From the NCBI RefSeq assembly GCF_029269835.1, contig NZ_JARJBB010000001.1, positions 310,001-374,000 of the forward strand: a stretch of DNA of 64,000 nt, written 5' to 3'. This DNA comes from Streptomyces tropicalis (GTDB lineage Bacteria > Actinomycetota > Actinomycetes > Streptomycetales > Streptomycetaceae). The notes below the pieces were generated by a model. It was not told where the DNA came from. It made no database searches and worked only from the letters and a program-made list of their open reading frames with translations. Both the position numbers and the translations under genes were made by a program. Positions 56,109 through 64,000 of the stretch are shown piece after piece (the stretch's first letter is position 1; each line of letters opens with the position of its first letter).

Positions 56109-57314
56109 GTGCCCGAACCCGAATCACGCAAGCCCGAAGCTGCAGTGCACGGCGTCCACCAGCACGCGGCGACCCTGAAACGGCTGGAGAAGTCCGCCGG
56201 ATCGCTCGCCGCGCAGGCCATCGCCCGCATGGACGAGACGCTGCCGTGGTACCGGGCCATGCCCCCGGAGAACCGTTCCTGGATCGGGCTGGTCGCCCAG
56301 GCGGGCATCGCCGCGTTCACCGAGTGGTTCCGCTATCCCGACGCCCCGCAGGCGATCTCCACCGACGTCTTCGGCACCGCGCCCCGGGAGCTGACCCGGG
56401 CGATCACGCTGCGGCAGACCGTGGAGATGGTGCGCACCACCATCGAGGTCATGGAGTCCGCCATCGACGAGGTGGCGGCGCCCGGCGACGAGTCGGTGCT
56501 GCGCGAGGCCCTGCTCGTCTACGCCCGGGAGATCGCCTTCGCCACCGCCCAGGTGTACGCACAGGCGGCCGAGGCCCGGGGCGCGTGGGACGCCCGGCTG
56601 GAGTCCCTCGTGGTCAACGCGGTGCTGTCCGGCGAGGCCGACGAGGGCGCCGTCTCGCGTGCCGCCGCGCTGGGCTGGAACTCCCCGGAGCACGTGTGCG
56701 TCGTGCTGGGCACCGCACCGGACGGCGACTCCGAGCTGACCGTGGAGGCCATCCGGCGGGCGGCCCGGCACGCCAAGCTCCAGGTGCTGACCGGGGTGCT
56801 CGGCGACCGGCTCGTCGTCATCGCCGGCGGCAGCGACAACCCGCTGGCCGTCGCCAAGTCGCTGATCGGCCCGTACGCCGCCGGACCCGTCGTGGCCGGC
56901 CCGATCGTGCCCGACCTGCTCGCCGCCACCCGGTCCGCGCAGGCGGCGGCCGCCGGGCTGAAGGCGTGCTCCGCCTGGCAGGACGCCCCGAGGCCCGTCC
57001 TGGCGGACGACCTCCTGCCGGAGCGCGCCATCGCCGGTGATCCGAGCGCACGCGAGCAGTTGGTGGAGGAGATCTACAGACCGCTGGAGGAGGCCGGCTC
57101 CGCGCTGCTGGAAACGCTCAGCGTCTATCTGGAACAGGCGAGCAGCCTGGAGGGCGCGGCACGCATGCTCTTCGTTCACCCGAACACCGTGCGCTACCGG
57201 CTCCGACGTGTGACTGACGTCACCGGTTGGTCACCATCCGATGTACGATCCGCGTTCACGCTGCGGATCGCACTGATCCTGGGGCGTCTGGCCGATGGGG
57301 ATACCCAGGCCTAG
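56109..57314 (+). CDS. fasR: FasR, activator of fatty-acid synthase genes (PucR-type)
   Basis: 401 residues from GTG 56109. The N-terminal ~250 residues include WYRAMPPENRSWIGLVAQAGIAAFTEWFR and the central GGDEF-like PucR region. The C-terminal helix-turn-helix is LLETLSVYLEQASSLEGAARMLFVHPNTVRYRLRRVTDVTGWSPSDVRSAFTLRIALILG (about 335-395). Immediate placement upstream of fabD-fabH-acpP-fabF identifies it as FasR, which in S. coelicolor activates this operon and thereby membrane-lipid synthesis. A TTTTGT/ACAAAA inverted repeat just after its stop is a likely binding site. Confidence 0.92.
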   Translation: MPEPESRKPEAAVHGVHQHAATLKRLEKSAGSLAAQAIARMDETLPWYRAMPPENRSWIGLVAQAGIAAFTEWFRYPDAPQAISTDVFGTAPRELTRAITLRQTVEMVRTTIEVMESAIDEVAAPGDESVLREALLVYAREIAFATAQVYAQAAEARGAWDARLESLVVNAVLSGEADEGAVSRAAALGWNSPEHVCVVLGTAPDGDSELTVEAIRRAARHAKLQVLTGVLGDRLVVIAGGSDNPLAVAKSLIGPYAAGPVVAGPIVPDLLAATRSAQAAAAGLKACSAWQDAPRPVLADDLLPERAIAGDPSAREQLVEEIYRPLEEAGSALLETLSVYLEQASSLEGAARMLFVHPNTVRYRLRRVTDVTGWSPSDVRSAFTLRIALILGRLADGDTQA

Positions 57315-57316
57315 CC

Positions 57317-57337
57317 TTTTGTCGGAGGCCCACAAAA
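57317..57337 (+). promoter_or_regulatory. candidate FasR operator upstream of fabD
   Basis: TTTTGT (57317-57322), nine bases, ACAAAA (57332-57337) form a perfect 6-bp inverted repeat 2 bp past the fasR stop and 66 bp before the fabD start. It is the most AT-rich patch in the gap. FasR is known to act on this promoter; assignment of this exact site is inference. Confidence 0.6.
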
Positions 57338-57403
57338 CCCCTTCGTGTTCTTCGTCCCTGTCCCCACGGGCGGCCGCGCCCGTCCCCAAGAGAGAGTGTG
57401 AGA

Positions 57404-58321
57404 GTGCTCGTACTCGTCGCTCCCGGCCAGGGCGCCCAGACGCCCGGCTTCCTGACTCCCTGGCTCGAACTGCCCGGCGCCGCCGACCGCGTCGCCGCGT
57501 GGTCGGACGCCATCGGTTTGGACCTCGCCCGCTACGGAACGCAGGCCGACGCGGACGCGATCCGCGACACCGCCGTGGCGCAGCCGCTGCTCGTCGCCGC
57601 CGGACTCCTGTCCGCCGCGGCACTCGGTGACATCGCGCCCGGCGCGGTCGCGGGCCACAGCGTGGGCGAGATCACCGCGGCCGTCTTCGCGGGCGTCCTC
57701 GACGAGGTCGCCGCGCTGACCCTCGTCCGCACCCGCGGCCTGGCGATGGCCGAGGCGGCCGCGATCACCGGGACCGGCATGTCGGCGCTGCTCGGCGGCG
57801 ACCCCGAGGTCTCGGTCGCGCACCTGGAGAAGCTGGGTCTGACCCCGGCGAACATCAACGGCGCCGGCCAGATCGTCGCCGCGGGCACGCTGGAGCAGCT
57901 CGCCGCGCTGAACGAGGACAAGCCCGAGGGGGTGCGCAAGATCGTCCCGCTCAAGGTGGCCGGCGCCTTCCACACGCACCACATGGCACCGGCGGTGGAC
58001 CGGCTGGCCGAGGCCGCCGCGGCGCTCGCGCCGGCCGACCCGAAGGTCGCCTACGTCTCCAACCGCGACGGCTCGGTCGTCACGACCGGCGGCGAGGTGC
58101 TGGACCGGCTCGTGGGCCAGGTCGCCAACCCGGTCCGCTGGGACCTGTGCATGGGGACCTTCCAGGAGATCGGCGCGACCGCGCTCGTCGAGGTGTGCCC
58201 CGGCGGCACGCTCACCGGGCTCGCCAAGCGGGCGATGCCCGGCGTCCGGACGCTGGCGCTGAAGACCCCCGACGACCTCGACGCGGCCCGCGAACTCATC
58301 GCCGAGCACACCCGCGCCTGA
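57404..58321 (+). CDS. fabD: malonyl-CoA:ACP transacylase
   Basis: 305 residues from GTG 57404, with AGAGAG seven nt upstream; GTG 57398 is in frame but places the site too close. VLVLVAPGQGAQTPGFL opens the fold. The active-site motif GHSVGEITA holds Ser86, and the partner His190 lies in AFHTHHM. The family's GQIVAAG and C-terminal TLTGLAKR motifs are present. It transfers malonyl from CoA to the ACP encoded two genes later. First gene of the type II FAS operon, expressed from the gap after fasR. In Streptomyces this one enzyme also supplies polyketide synthases. Confidence 0.96.
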   Translation: MLVLVAPGQGAQTPGFLTPWLELPGAADRVAAWSDAIGLDLARYGTQADADAIRDTAVAQPLLVAAGLLSAAALGDIAPGAVAGHSVGEITAAVFAGVLDEVAALTLVRTRGLAMAEAAAITGTGMSALLGGDPEVSVAHLEKLGLTPANINGAGQIVAAGTLEQLAALNEDKPEGVRKIVPLKVAGAFHTHHMAPAVDRLAEAAAALAPADPKVAYVSNRDGSVVTTGGEVLDRLVGQVANPVRWDLCMGTFQEIGATALVEVCPGGTLTGLAKRAMPGVRTLALKTPDDLDAARELIAEHTRA

Positions 58322-58341
58322 CCCTGAGGAGCCGACCGACC

Positions 58342-59373
58342 ATGTCGAAGATCAAGCCCAGCAAGGGTGCCCCGTATGCGCGCATCCTCGGCGTGGGCGG
58401 CTACCGGCCCACGCGGGTGGTGCCCAACGAGGTGATCCTCGAGAAGATCGACTCGTCCGACGAGTGGATCCGCTCGCGCTCCGGCATCGAGACCCGGCAC
58501 TGGGCGGGCCCCGGGGAGACGGTCGCGGCGATGTCGGTCGAGGCCGCGGGCAAGGCGATCGCGGACGCCGGGATCGCCGCCGAGCAGATCGGCGCGGTGG
58601 TCGTCTCCACGGTGTCGCACTTCAGCCAGACCCCGGCCGTCGCCACCGAGATCGCCGACAAGCTGGGCACCGACCGGGCGGCCGCCTTCGACATCTCCGC
58701 GGGCTGCGCCGGCTTCGGCTACGGCCTCACCCTCGCCAAGGGCATGGTCGTCGAGGGTTCGGCGGAGTACGTGCTGGTCATCGGCGTCGAGCGGCTCTCG
58801 GACCTGACCGACCTGGAGGACCGCGCCACGGCCTTCCTGTTCGGCGACGGTGCGGGCGCGGTCGTGGTCGGCCCGTCCCGGGAACCCGCGATCGGCCCGA
58901 CCGTGTGGGGCTCCGAGGGCGACAAGTCCGAGACGATCAAGCAGACCGTGCCCTGGGACCGCTTCAGGATCGGCGATGTGTCCGAGCTCCCCCTGGACAG
59001 CGAGGGCAACGTCAAGTTCCCTGCGATCACGCAGGAGGGCCAGGCGGTGTTCCGCTGGGCCGTGTTCGAGATGGCGAAGGTCGCCCAGCAGGCGCTGGAC
59101 GCGGCCGGGATCAGCTCGGACGACCTGGACGTCTTCATCCCGCACCAGGCCAACGTGCGGATCATCGACTCGATGGTGAAGACGCTGAAACTGCCGGAGC
59201 ACGTCACGGTCGCCCGTGACATCCGCACCACCGGCAACACCTCGGCCGCCTCGATCCCGCTCGCGATGGAGCGGCTCCTGGCGACCGGTGAGGCGAAGAG
59301 CGGCGACACCGCGCTCGTCATCGGATTCGGGGCGGGTCTGGTGTACGCCGCCACGGTCGTTACCCTCCCCTAG
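58342..59373 (+). CDS. fabH: beta-ketoacyl-ACP synthase III
   Basis: 343 residues from ATG 58342, with GAGGAG upstream, 20 bp after fabD. The catalytic triad is Cys122 in FDISAGCAGFGYG, His268 in FIPHQANVRI and Asn299 in RTTGNTSAAS. It condenses a starter acyl-CoA with malonyl-ACP to begin each fatty acid. In Streptomyces it accepts isobutyryl- and isovaleryl-type starters, giving branched membrane lipids. The acidic insert EGDKSETIKQTVPWDRF is typical of actinobacterial FabH. Co-transcribed with fabD and acpP. Confidence 0.96.
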   Translation: MSKIKPSKGAPYARILGVGGYRPTRVVPNEVILEKIDSSDEWIRSRSGIETRHWAGPGETVAAMSVEAAGKAIADAGIAAEQIGAVVVSTVSHFSQTPAVATEIADKLGTDRAAAFDISAGCAGFGYGLTLAKGMVVEGSAEYVLVIGVERLSDLTDLEDRATAFLFGDGAGAVVVGPSREPAIGPTVWGSEGDKSETIKQTVPWDRFRIGDVSELPLDSEGNVKFPAITQEGQAVFRWAVFEMAKVAQQALDAAGISSDDLDVFIPHQANVRIIDSMVKTLKLPEHVTVARDIRTTGNTSAASIPLAMERLLATGEAKSGDTALVIGFGAGLVYAATVVTLP

Positions 59374-59473
59374 GCACTCCGTGCCGGATCATGCGTCCGG
59401 CACGGACACGCACCAACCTGCCGCTGACGCGGCGGGCGCCGCACATTCTGGATATCAACGAAGGAGCGCCGAC

Positions 59474-59722
59474 ATGGCCGCCACTCAGGAAGAGATCGTC
59501 GCCGGTCTCGCGGAGATCGTGAACGAGATCGCCGGGATCCCCACCGAGGACGTCCAGCTGGACAAGTCCTTCACCGACGACCTGGACGTCGACTCGCTGT
59601 CCATGGTCGAGGTCGTCGTCGCCGCCGAGGAGCGCTTCGACGTGAAGATCCCGGACGAGGACGTCAAGAACCTCAAGACCGTCGGTGACGCCACCGACTA
59701 CATCCTCAAGCACCAGGCCTGA
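59474..59722 (+). CDS. acpP: acyl carrier protein of fatty-acid synthesis
   Basis: 82 residues from ATG 59474, with AAGGAG eight nt upstream. The phosphopantetheine site is Ser41 in DLDVDSLSMVEVVVAAEERF. The protein is strongly acidic and four-helical, as all ACPs. A 100-nt gap before it has room for an internal promoter or processing site, useful because ACP is needed in excess over the enzymes. It carries the growing acyl chain between FabD, FabH and FabF of the same operon. Confidence 0.96.
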   Translation: MAATQEEIVAGLAEIVNEIAGIPTEDVQLDKSFTDDLDVDSLSMVEVVVAAEERFDVKIPDEDVKNLKTVGDATDYILKHQA

Positions 59723-59847
59723 TCAGCCGATCACCTGGGCTGAGTACCCGGAGCCGGCCGGCCCGCCGGCCGGCGCCCCGGGCCATCTGCCCCGCCACCC
59801 GGCGGTGGCGCCGCTGAATCCTCGTATCCGTTGGAGAAAGAATTCCC

Positions 59848-61119
59848 GTGAGCTCGACCAATCGCACCGTGGTCGTCACCGGTATCGGCGCAACCACACC
59901 GCTGGGTGGCGACGCAGCCTCCACCTGGGAGGGCCTGGTCGCCGGCCGGTCCGGCGTCAAGCCCCTCGAGCAGGACTGGGCGGCCGACCAGGCCGTCCGG
60001 ATCGCCGCCCCCGTCGCCGTGGAGCCCAGCGAGGTCATCCCGCGGCCGCAGGCGCGCCGCCTGGACCGCTCCGCGCAGTTCGCGCTGATCGCCGCGCAGG
60101 AGGCCTGGGCCGACGCCGGCTTCACGGCCCGTGCCGGTGAGGACGACAGCGTCGACCCCGACCGGCTCGGCGCCGTCATCGCCTCCGGCATCGGCGGTGT
60201 GACGACCCTGCTGGACCAGTACGACGTGCTGAAGGAGAAGGGCGTCCGCCGCGTCTCCCCGCACACCGTGCCCATGCTGATGCCGAACGGCCCCTCCGCC
60301 AACGTGGGTCTGGCCGTGGGCGCCCGTGCGGGCGTGCACACCCCGGTCTCCGCCTGCGCGTCGGGCGCCGAGGCCATCGGCTACGCCATCGAGATGATCC
60401 GCACCGGCCGCGCCGACGTCGTCGTCGCGGGTGGCACGGAGGCGGCGATCCACCCGCTGCCGATCGCCGCGTTCGGCAACATGATGGCGATGTCCAAGAA
60501 CAACGACGACCCGCAGGGCGCCTCGCGTCCCTACGACGTCGCCCGGGACGGCTTCGTCCTCGGCGAGGGCGCCGGCGTGATCGTCCTGGAGTCCGCCGAG
60601 CACGCCGCCCGGCGCGGCGCCCGCGTGTACGCGGAGGCGGTCGGCCAGGGCGTCTCCGCCGACAGCCACGACATCGTGCAGCCGGAGCCGGAGGGCCGCG
60701 GCATCTCGCACGCCCTGCAGAACCTGATGGACCGCACCGACCTGGACCCGGCGGAGATCGTGCACGTCAACGCGCACGCCACGTCGACGCCGGCCGGTGA
60801 CATCGCCGAGCTGAAGGCGCTGCGCAAGGTCTTCGGCGACGACGCCGACCACATGGCGGTCTCCGCCACCAAGTCCATGACCGGCCACCTGCTCGGTGGC
60901 GCGGGCGGCGTGGAGTCCGTGGCGGCCGTGCTGGCCCTGTACCACCGCCTCGCCCCGCCGACGATCAACGTCGAGAACATCGACCCCGAGGCCGAGGCGA
61001 ACGCCGACGTCGTCCGCGGCGAGGCGCGCAAGCTGCCCGTCGAGGGCCGGATCGCGGCGCTGAACGACTCGTTCGGCTTCGGCGGCCACAACGTGGTGCT
61101 CGCGTTCCGGACGGTCTGA
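59848..61119 (+). CDS. fabF: beta-ketoacyl-ACP synthase II
   Basis: 423 residues from GTG 59848, with GGAGAAAG upstream. The thiolase-fold catalytic residues are Cys170 (VSACASGAEAIG), His310 (VHVNAHATSTPAGD) and His347 (SMTGHLLGGAGG). The GFGGHN motif near the C-terminus is intact. It extends acyl-ACP by two carbons from malonyl-ACP in each elongation round. Last gene of the operon, followed 17 bp later by a strong terminator. No chain-length-factor partner is present, which separates it from polyketide KS genes. Confidence 0.96.
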   Translation: MSSTNRTVVVTGIGATTPLGGDAASTWEGLVAGRSGVKPLEQDWAADQAVRIAAPVAVEPSEVIPRPQARRLDRSAQFALIAAQEAWADAGFTARAGEDDSVDPDRLGAVIASGIGGVTTLLDQYDVLKEKGVRRVSPHTVPMLMPNGPSANVGLAVGARAGVHTPVSACASGAEAIGYAIEMIRTGRADVVVAGGTEAAIHPLPIAAFGNMMAMSKNNDDPQGASRPYDVARDGFVLGEGAGVIVLESAEHAARRGARVYAEAVGQGVSADSHDIVQPEPEGRGISHALQNLMDRTDLDPAEIVHVNAHATSTPAGDIAELKALRKVFGDDADHMAVSATKSMTGHLLGGAGGVESVAAVLALYHRLAPPTINVENIDPEAEANADVVRGEARKLPVEGRIAALNDSFGFGGHNVVLAFRTV

Positions 61120-61135
61120 GCACCGCCGGTCGTGT

Positions 61136-61169
61136 GAAAGGGCCCCCACCGGTCGGTGGGGGCCCTTTC
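61136..61169. terminator. terminator of the fab operon
   Basis: GAAAGGGCCCCCACC (61136-61150) pairs perfectly with GGTGGGGGCCCTTTC (61155-61169) around GGTC. The 15-bp stem is the strongest small hairpin of the right half. It sits between convergent fabF and DUF3145 and should stop both. Confidence 0.9.
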
Positions 61170-61218
61170 GCGTCGGGTGCCCGGCGTGTCGCGCGGGGGC
61201 GGCCGGGTGGGGGCGGGG

Positions 61219-61713
61219 TCAGACCACCTGGTGCAGCCAGCGCACCGGGGCGCCCTCGCCGGCGTGGCGGAAGGACTCCAGCTCGTCGTCCCAGGGCTTG
61301 CCGAGCAGTTTGGCCAGCTCGGCCTCCAGGTCGGTCTCGCCGCGCTGGGAGCGCACCAGGGCGGCGCGCAGCCGGTCCTCGGGGATCAGGATGTCGCCGT
61401 GGATGCCGGTGACGGCGTGGAAGATGCCGAGGTCGGGGGTGCAGCTGTAGCGCTCGCCCTCGGCGGTGGGGCAGGGCTCGGAGGTGACCTCGAAGCGGAG
61501 CAGCTGCCAGCCGCGCAGCGCGGAGGCGAGCTTGGAGGCGGTGCCTGCCTGGCCCTGCCAGGAGAACTCCGAGCGCCAGGTCCCGGGGGCGGCGGGCTGC
61601 CGGATCCAGTCGAGGTTGACGCGCGTGCCGAGCACCCCGGCGACGGCCCACTCGACGTGCGGGCACAGCGCGCGCGGCGCGGAGTGCACGTACAGAACTC
61701 CACGTGTCGTCAC
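61219..61713 (-). CDS. DUF3145 family protein
   Basis: 164 residues from GTG 61713, with GGAGG six nt upstream. The start TTRGVLYVHSAPRALCPHVEWAVAGVLG, middle LLRFEVTSEPCPTAEGERYSCTPDLGIFHAVTGIHGDILIPEDRLRAAL, and tail WDDELESFRHAGEGAPVRWLHQVV match DUF3145. The family is actinobacteria-specific and regularly found directly after the fab operon. Conserved cysteines (CPH, EPC, SCT) may bind metal or form a redox centre. No activity is known; the fixed position suggests a link with lipid synthesis. Confidence 0.9.
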   Translation of the reverse strand: MTTRGVLYVHSAPRALCPHVEWAVAGVLGTRVNLDWIRQPAAPGTWRSEFSWQGQAGTASKLASALRGWQLLRFEVTSEPCPTAEGERYSCTPDLGIFHAVTGIHGDILIPEDRLRAALVRSQRGETDLEAELAKLLGKPWDDELESFRHAGEGAPVRWLHQVV

Positions 61714-61970
61714 CGGAACCTCCGGGCAGAGCGGGACATGGTGCGGGCGGGCGGACGGCTGTGGCCGGTGGGCCACGTTGAGGGCGAGGCTACCGTGTGG
61801 CGGGGCAAGGAGTGTGACGTACCGTCGGTCCGGGGGGCCGGAAACGCCCGCCATTCACCCAGGGGGACGCTTGTACGGGTCCGGAGCGTCGGATCGGGTG
61901 GGCTCGGGAACCTCCAGGCGTTGTTATGGAGGGGACAGCACTGCGACGACGACCGAGGGGACCTCACACG

Positions 61971-62876
61971 ATGCGGAAGCGAAGGCACCGTAGGCGGGTC
62001 CGCGTCTCCGTCCTGGCGGCCGCCGCGCTGGCGACGGCGGGCTGCGGCATCGTCGGTGACGACGCCTCGGGGCCGGGCGGCGCGAGCACGGAGGCGGCGC
62101 GGCCGTCGCCGACGCCGACGCCGGTGTGGGACACCAGCCCGGACTCGATCGTCGCCGTCGGCGACTCCATCACCCGCGGGTTCGACGCGTGCATGGTGCT
62201 GTCGGACTGCCCGGACTCCTCGTGGGCCACGGGGGGTGACACGGCCGTCAACAGCCTGGCGGTGCGCCTGCTGGGGGTGACCGGCGCGGCCGAGCGCAGC
62301 TGGAACTACGCGGTGACCGGTTCCCGGATGGCCGATCTGGCCGACCAGATGGACCAGGCGGTGCCGCACCGGCCGCAGCTGGTGACGGTGATGGCGGGGG
62401 CCAACGACGCCTGCCGCTCGTCCGTCGGCGCGATGACGTCCGTGGCGGACTTCCGCGGCCAGTTCCAGGACGCGATGAGGACACTGCGTCAGTCCCTGCC
62501 CGGCACGGAGGTGTACGTCTCCAGCGTGCCGAACCTGAAGCGGCTGTGGTCGCAGGGCCGGACCAACCCGCTGGGCAAGCAGGTGTGGAAGCTGGGGTTC
62601 TGCCGGTCGATGCTGGGCGACGCCGACGCCCTGGACACGGCGGCGACGCAGCGGCGCGACGCGGTGCAGGCGCGGGTGGAGGCGTACAACGGGGTGCTGA
62701 GGGAGGTCTGCGCGAAGGACCGCCGGTGCCGCTTCGACCACAACGCGGTGTACGACTACCGCTTCGGCACGGACCAGCTCAGCCACTGGGACTGGTTCCA
62801 CCCGAGCCGGGACGGCCAGGCCCGCATCGCCGAGATCGCCTACCGCACGGTCACCGCGAAGGACCCCGTCTCCTAG
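61971..62876 (+). CDS. SGNH-hydrolase lipoprotein
   Basis: 301 residues from ATG 61971. A very basic start (MRKRRHRRRVRVSV) and hydrophobic LAAAALATAGC form a lipoprotein signal with Cys at 25; an in-frame ATG at 61926 would only lengthen the n-region. A Ser/Thr/Pro linker precedes the SGNH domain. Block I is VAVGDSITRGF with nucleophile Ser66, block II has NYAVTGSRM, block III MAGANDACRSS, and block V DWFHPSRDGQARIAE with catalytic Asp and His. It is an esterase/lipase-like enzyme on the outer membrane face that removes acyl groups from glycans or lipids. Confidence 0.88.
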   Translation: MRKRRHRRRVRVSVLAAAALATAGCGIVGDDASGPGGASTEAARPSPTPTPVWDTSPDSIVAVGDSITRGFDACMVLSDCPDSSWATGGDTAVNSLAVRLLGVTGAAERSWNYAVTGSRMADLADQMDQAVPHRPQLVTVMAGANDACRSSVGAMTSVADFRGQFQDAMRTLRQSLPGTEVYVSSVPNLKRLWSQGRTNPLGKQVWKLGFCRSMLGDADALDTAATQRRDAVQARVEAYNGVLREVCAKDRRCRFDHNAVYDYRFGTDQLSHWDWFHPSRDGQARIAEIAYRTVTAKDPVS

Positions 62877-62934
62877 GCCCTCCCGTCCCGCCATCCGGGG
62901 CCCCGGGTACGGGCCGGGTTCCAGGGTTTCGCAC

Positions 62935-63111
62935 ATGAACGATCTTTTCGGCGCACTTCCCGACGGCACCCCGGTCCACCGCTTGCCCCTGGAGCGGGGC
63001 GGGGTGCGGCACTTCCCGGACTCCCCCGACCGGCCGGACCCCCCGTCCACCGTGCTGCGGCCCGGCGCGGTCCACCGCTCGGAGACCGTGCACGGCTCCA
63101 CGGCGCCGTGA
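62935..63111 (+). pseudogene. aldose 1-epimerase remnant with large internal in-frame deletion
   Basis: 58 codons from ATG 62935. Residues 1-23 (MNDLFGALPDGTPVHRLPLE plus RGG) match the N-terminus of Streptomyces aldose 1-epimerases (galactose mutarotase). The rest, from RHFPDSPDRPDPPSTVLRPG onward, matches the extreme C-terminus, where the family usually reads HFPDSPNRP.FPSTVLRPG. About 250-280 residues including all catalytic residues are missing, and the frame is preserved through the joint near 63003-63006. The peptide could be made but cannot be an epimerase. No mobile-element scar is visible at the joint. Confidence 0.8.
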
Positions 63112-63421
63112 AGCGGGCCTGCCCGGCGCGACGGCCGCAGCCGCCGGGGCCCGCGGGAGGGGCCACGAGCCCCGGCCCGGGTGTCAGGTCCCGGACCGGG
63201 GCTGCTCGTGGGAGGCTTGTCCCGGAACAGACGTTAATCGCCGCACCGGCACGGTGACCGGTGATCGGCCGTCAGGCGGCAACCTCGTACGAACCCTTCA
63301 CACACGCCCACGGGTCCGCCCGGCCCCACGGGACACGCCCCGTGGCGGGCGCCCCTTCCGTCACGCGATACTGCGGCGGTCCGGCAGTACGCACCCCTGC
63401 GACGGAAGGACCACAACTCCC
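63112..63421. other. 310-nt gene-free region before the last gene
   Basis: Apart from the hairpin at 63168-63203, this stretch holds no gene that I can support. ACGTTAATCG at about 63231-63240 is a short AT-richer patch that could be part of a promoter. GAAGGA at about 63404-63409 is the ribosome-binding site of the gene at 63422. Confidence 0.45.
63168..63203. terminator. hairpin after the epimerase remnant
   Basis: AGCCCCGGCCCGGG (63168-63181) pairs with CCCGGACCGGGGCT (63190-63203) with one mismatch and an 8-nt loop. It probably was the terminator of the once intact epimerase gene. Confidence 0.65.
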
Positions 63422-64000
63422 GTGACAGCGCTACGCGTTCGCATCGGCGTCCTCGGCCTGGCCCTGCTGGCGGGCCTCACCACCCCCGCGGCGGCGGCCA
63501 CGGCCGGACCGGCCCCCGCGCCGACCGCGGAGGAACTGCGGCTCGACGGGGCCGTGCCGCAGGAGATCCTCCGGCGGTCCGGGTTCGACACGGTGGCCGC
63601 CGGCTTCACCGGCGAGCTCGCCCGGGTCCGCTCCTACGCGCAGGCCCGCCGCGTCGTCGCGGCGGACGGGTCCGGGCTGTGGCGGCGGGCGGTGGACCGG
63701 GTCCAGGGGCGCGGCCCGGCCGCCGGGGACCTCAGCCGGGACGACGACCGGCCGCTGTACTGGGCGCGGCTGGCGATGACCCGAGCGCTGCGCACCTGGG
63801 AGCCGGACTTCGGTCTCGACGGCCCCCGGCGGGCGGGACTGCTCGACACGCTGGAGCGGACCTCCCGCGGGCAGGACGACGTCCGCTTCCCCGCCGGCCG
63901 GGCGATGCGGCGGGTCCTGGTCACCGGCTTCGACCCGTTCACACTGGACCGGGACATCCGGATCTCCAACCCCTCCGGCGCGTCCGCGCTGGCCCTGGAC
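63422..64000 (+). CDS. secreted pyroglutamyl-peptidase-like protein (N-terminal part)
   Basis: 193 codons are visible from GTG 63422; the gene continues beyond the window. A signal peptide covers about residues 1-27 (RVRIGVLGLALLAGLTTPAAAA). Next comes a ~135-residue region of unknown fold (EELRLDGAVPQEILRRSGFDTVAAGFTGELARVRSYA). Then RVLVTGFDPFTLDRDIRISNPSGASALALD begins near residue 163, the opening strand and loop of peptidase C15 (pyrrolidone-carboxylate peptidase). Ordinary C15 enzymes are ~215-residue cytosolic proteins that begin at this motif, so export and the N-terminal extension are unusual. The catalytic Glu, Cys and His lie outside the window. Confidence 0.78.
   Translation, partial: MTALRVRIGVLGLALLAGLTTPAAAATAGPAPAPTAEELRLDGAVPQEILRRSGFDTVAAGFTGELARVRSYAQARRVVAADGSGLWRRAVDRVQGRGPAAGDLSRDDDRPLYWARLAMTRALRTWEPDFGLDGPRRAGLLDTLERTSRGQDDVRFPAGRAMRRVLVTGFDPFTLDRDIRISNPSGASALALD

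Overview
The window is chromosomal DNA of a Streptomyces species, or a very close relative. It is very GC-rich with strong third-position GC bias, uses many GTG/TTG starts, and has short intergenic gaps with long GC hairpins as terminators. The gene families are typical streptomycete ones. The gene order aceE ... fasR-fabD-fabH-acpP-fabF-DUF3145 matches, from memory, the region around SCO2371-SCO2391 of S. coelicolor. I see no prophage, insertion sequence, CRISPR array or biosynthetic megasynthase. This is core chromosome with small accessory differences.

Layout. 1-7.2 kb: end of a membrane protein, a polytopic membrane protein, a GT87 glycosyltransferase fused to a PAP2/AUR1-like domain, a ProP-type MFS symporter, and a DUF2330 gene split by a frameshift. 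7.2-11.9 kb: an O-methyltransferase behind a clear promoter, a palindromic operator and a structured leader; FHA and DUF1992 proteins; a two-gene operon whose products share an unnamed domain; an acetyltransferase. 11.9-17.3 kb: a drug-efflux MFS with a C-terminal winged-helix-like region, a peptidoglycan-binding membrane protein, a HAD phosphatase, and a TMEM165/GDT1 cation exchanger under a yybP-ykoY (Mn2+) riboswitch. 17.4-27.6 kb: secreted HNH nuclease, PhoD-like phosphatase, DoxX protein behind an iron box, DedA, small enzymes, tRNA-Val(UAC), DUF4097 lipoprotein, coiled-coil protein. 27.6-32.8 kb: three same-strand cell-wall genes (amidase, NodB-type deacetylase, class A PBP with altered transpeptidase motifs).

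33.1-42.1 kb is the most unusual block: a complete-looking Ter stress module. A biosynthetic operon (TIM-barrel C-C lyase, a PRTase-TRSP-StiP-PELOTA fusion, HAD phosphatase) diverges from a TerD with a degenerate Ca2+ site. Next to it a second run encodes two canonical TerD proteins, a DUF475/TerC-like membrane protein and a TerA-like protein. Family knowledge (comparative genomics of Ter systems) predicts a nucleotide-derived metabolite plus Ca2+-dependent membrane-associated assemblies. The chemistry is not established, and no ATP-grasp partner is present here.

42.2-64 kb: peroxiredoxin, DUF3052, aceE (pyruvate dehydrogenase E1), a K+ channel, an MFS/TetR divergent pair, a DUF1023 hydrolase, a DUF4429 protein, a MerR-aldo/keto reductase operon with a textbook 19-bp-spacer promoter, an acetyltransferase, a beta-lactamase-fold hydrolase, pirin, and the type II fatty-acid synthase operon with its activator FasR. 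aceE and fab genes link pyruvate to acetyl-CoA to fatty acids. The right end holds DUF3145, an SGNH lipoprotein, a deletion remnant of an aldose 1-epimerase gene, and the start of a secreted pyroglutamyl-peptidase-like protein.
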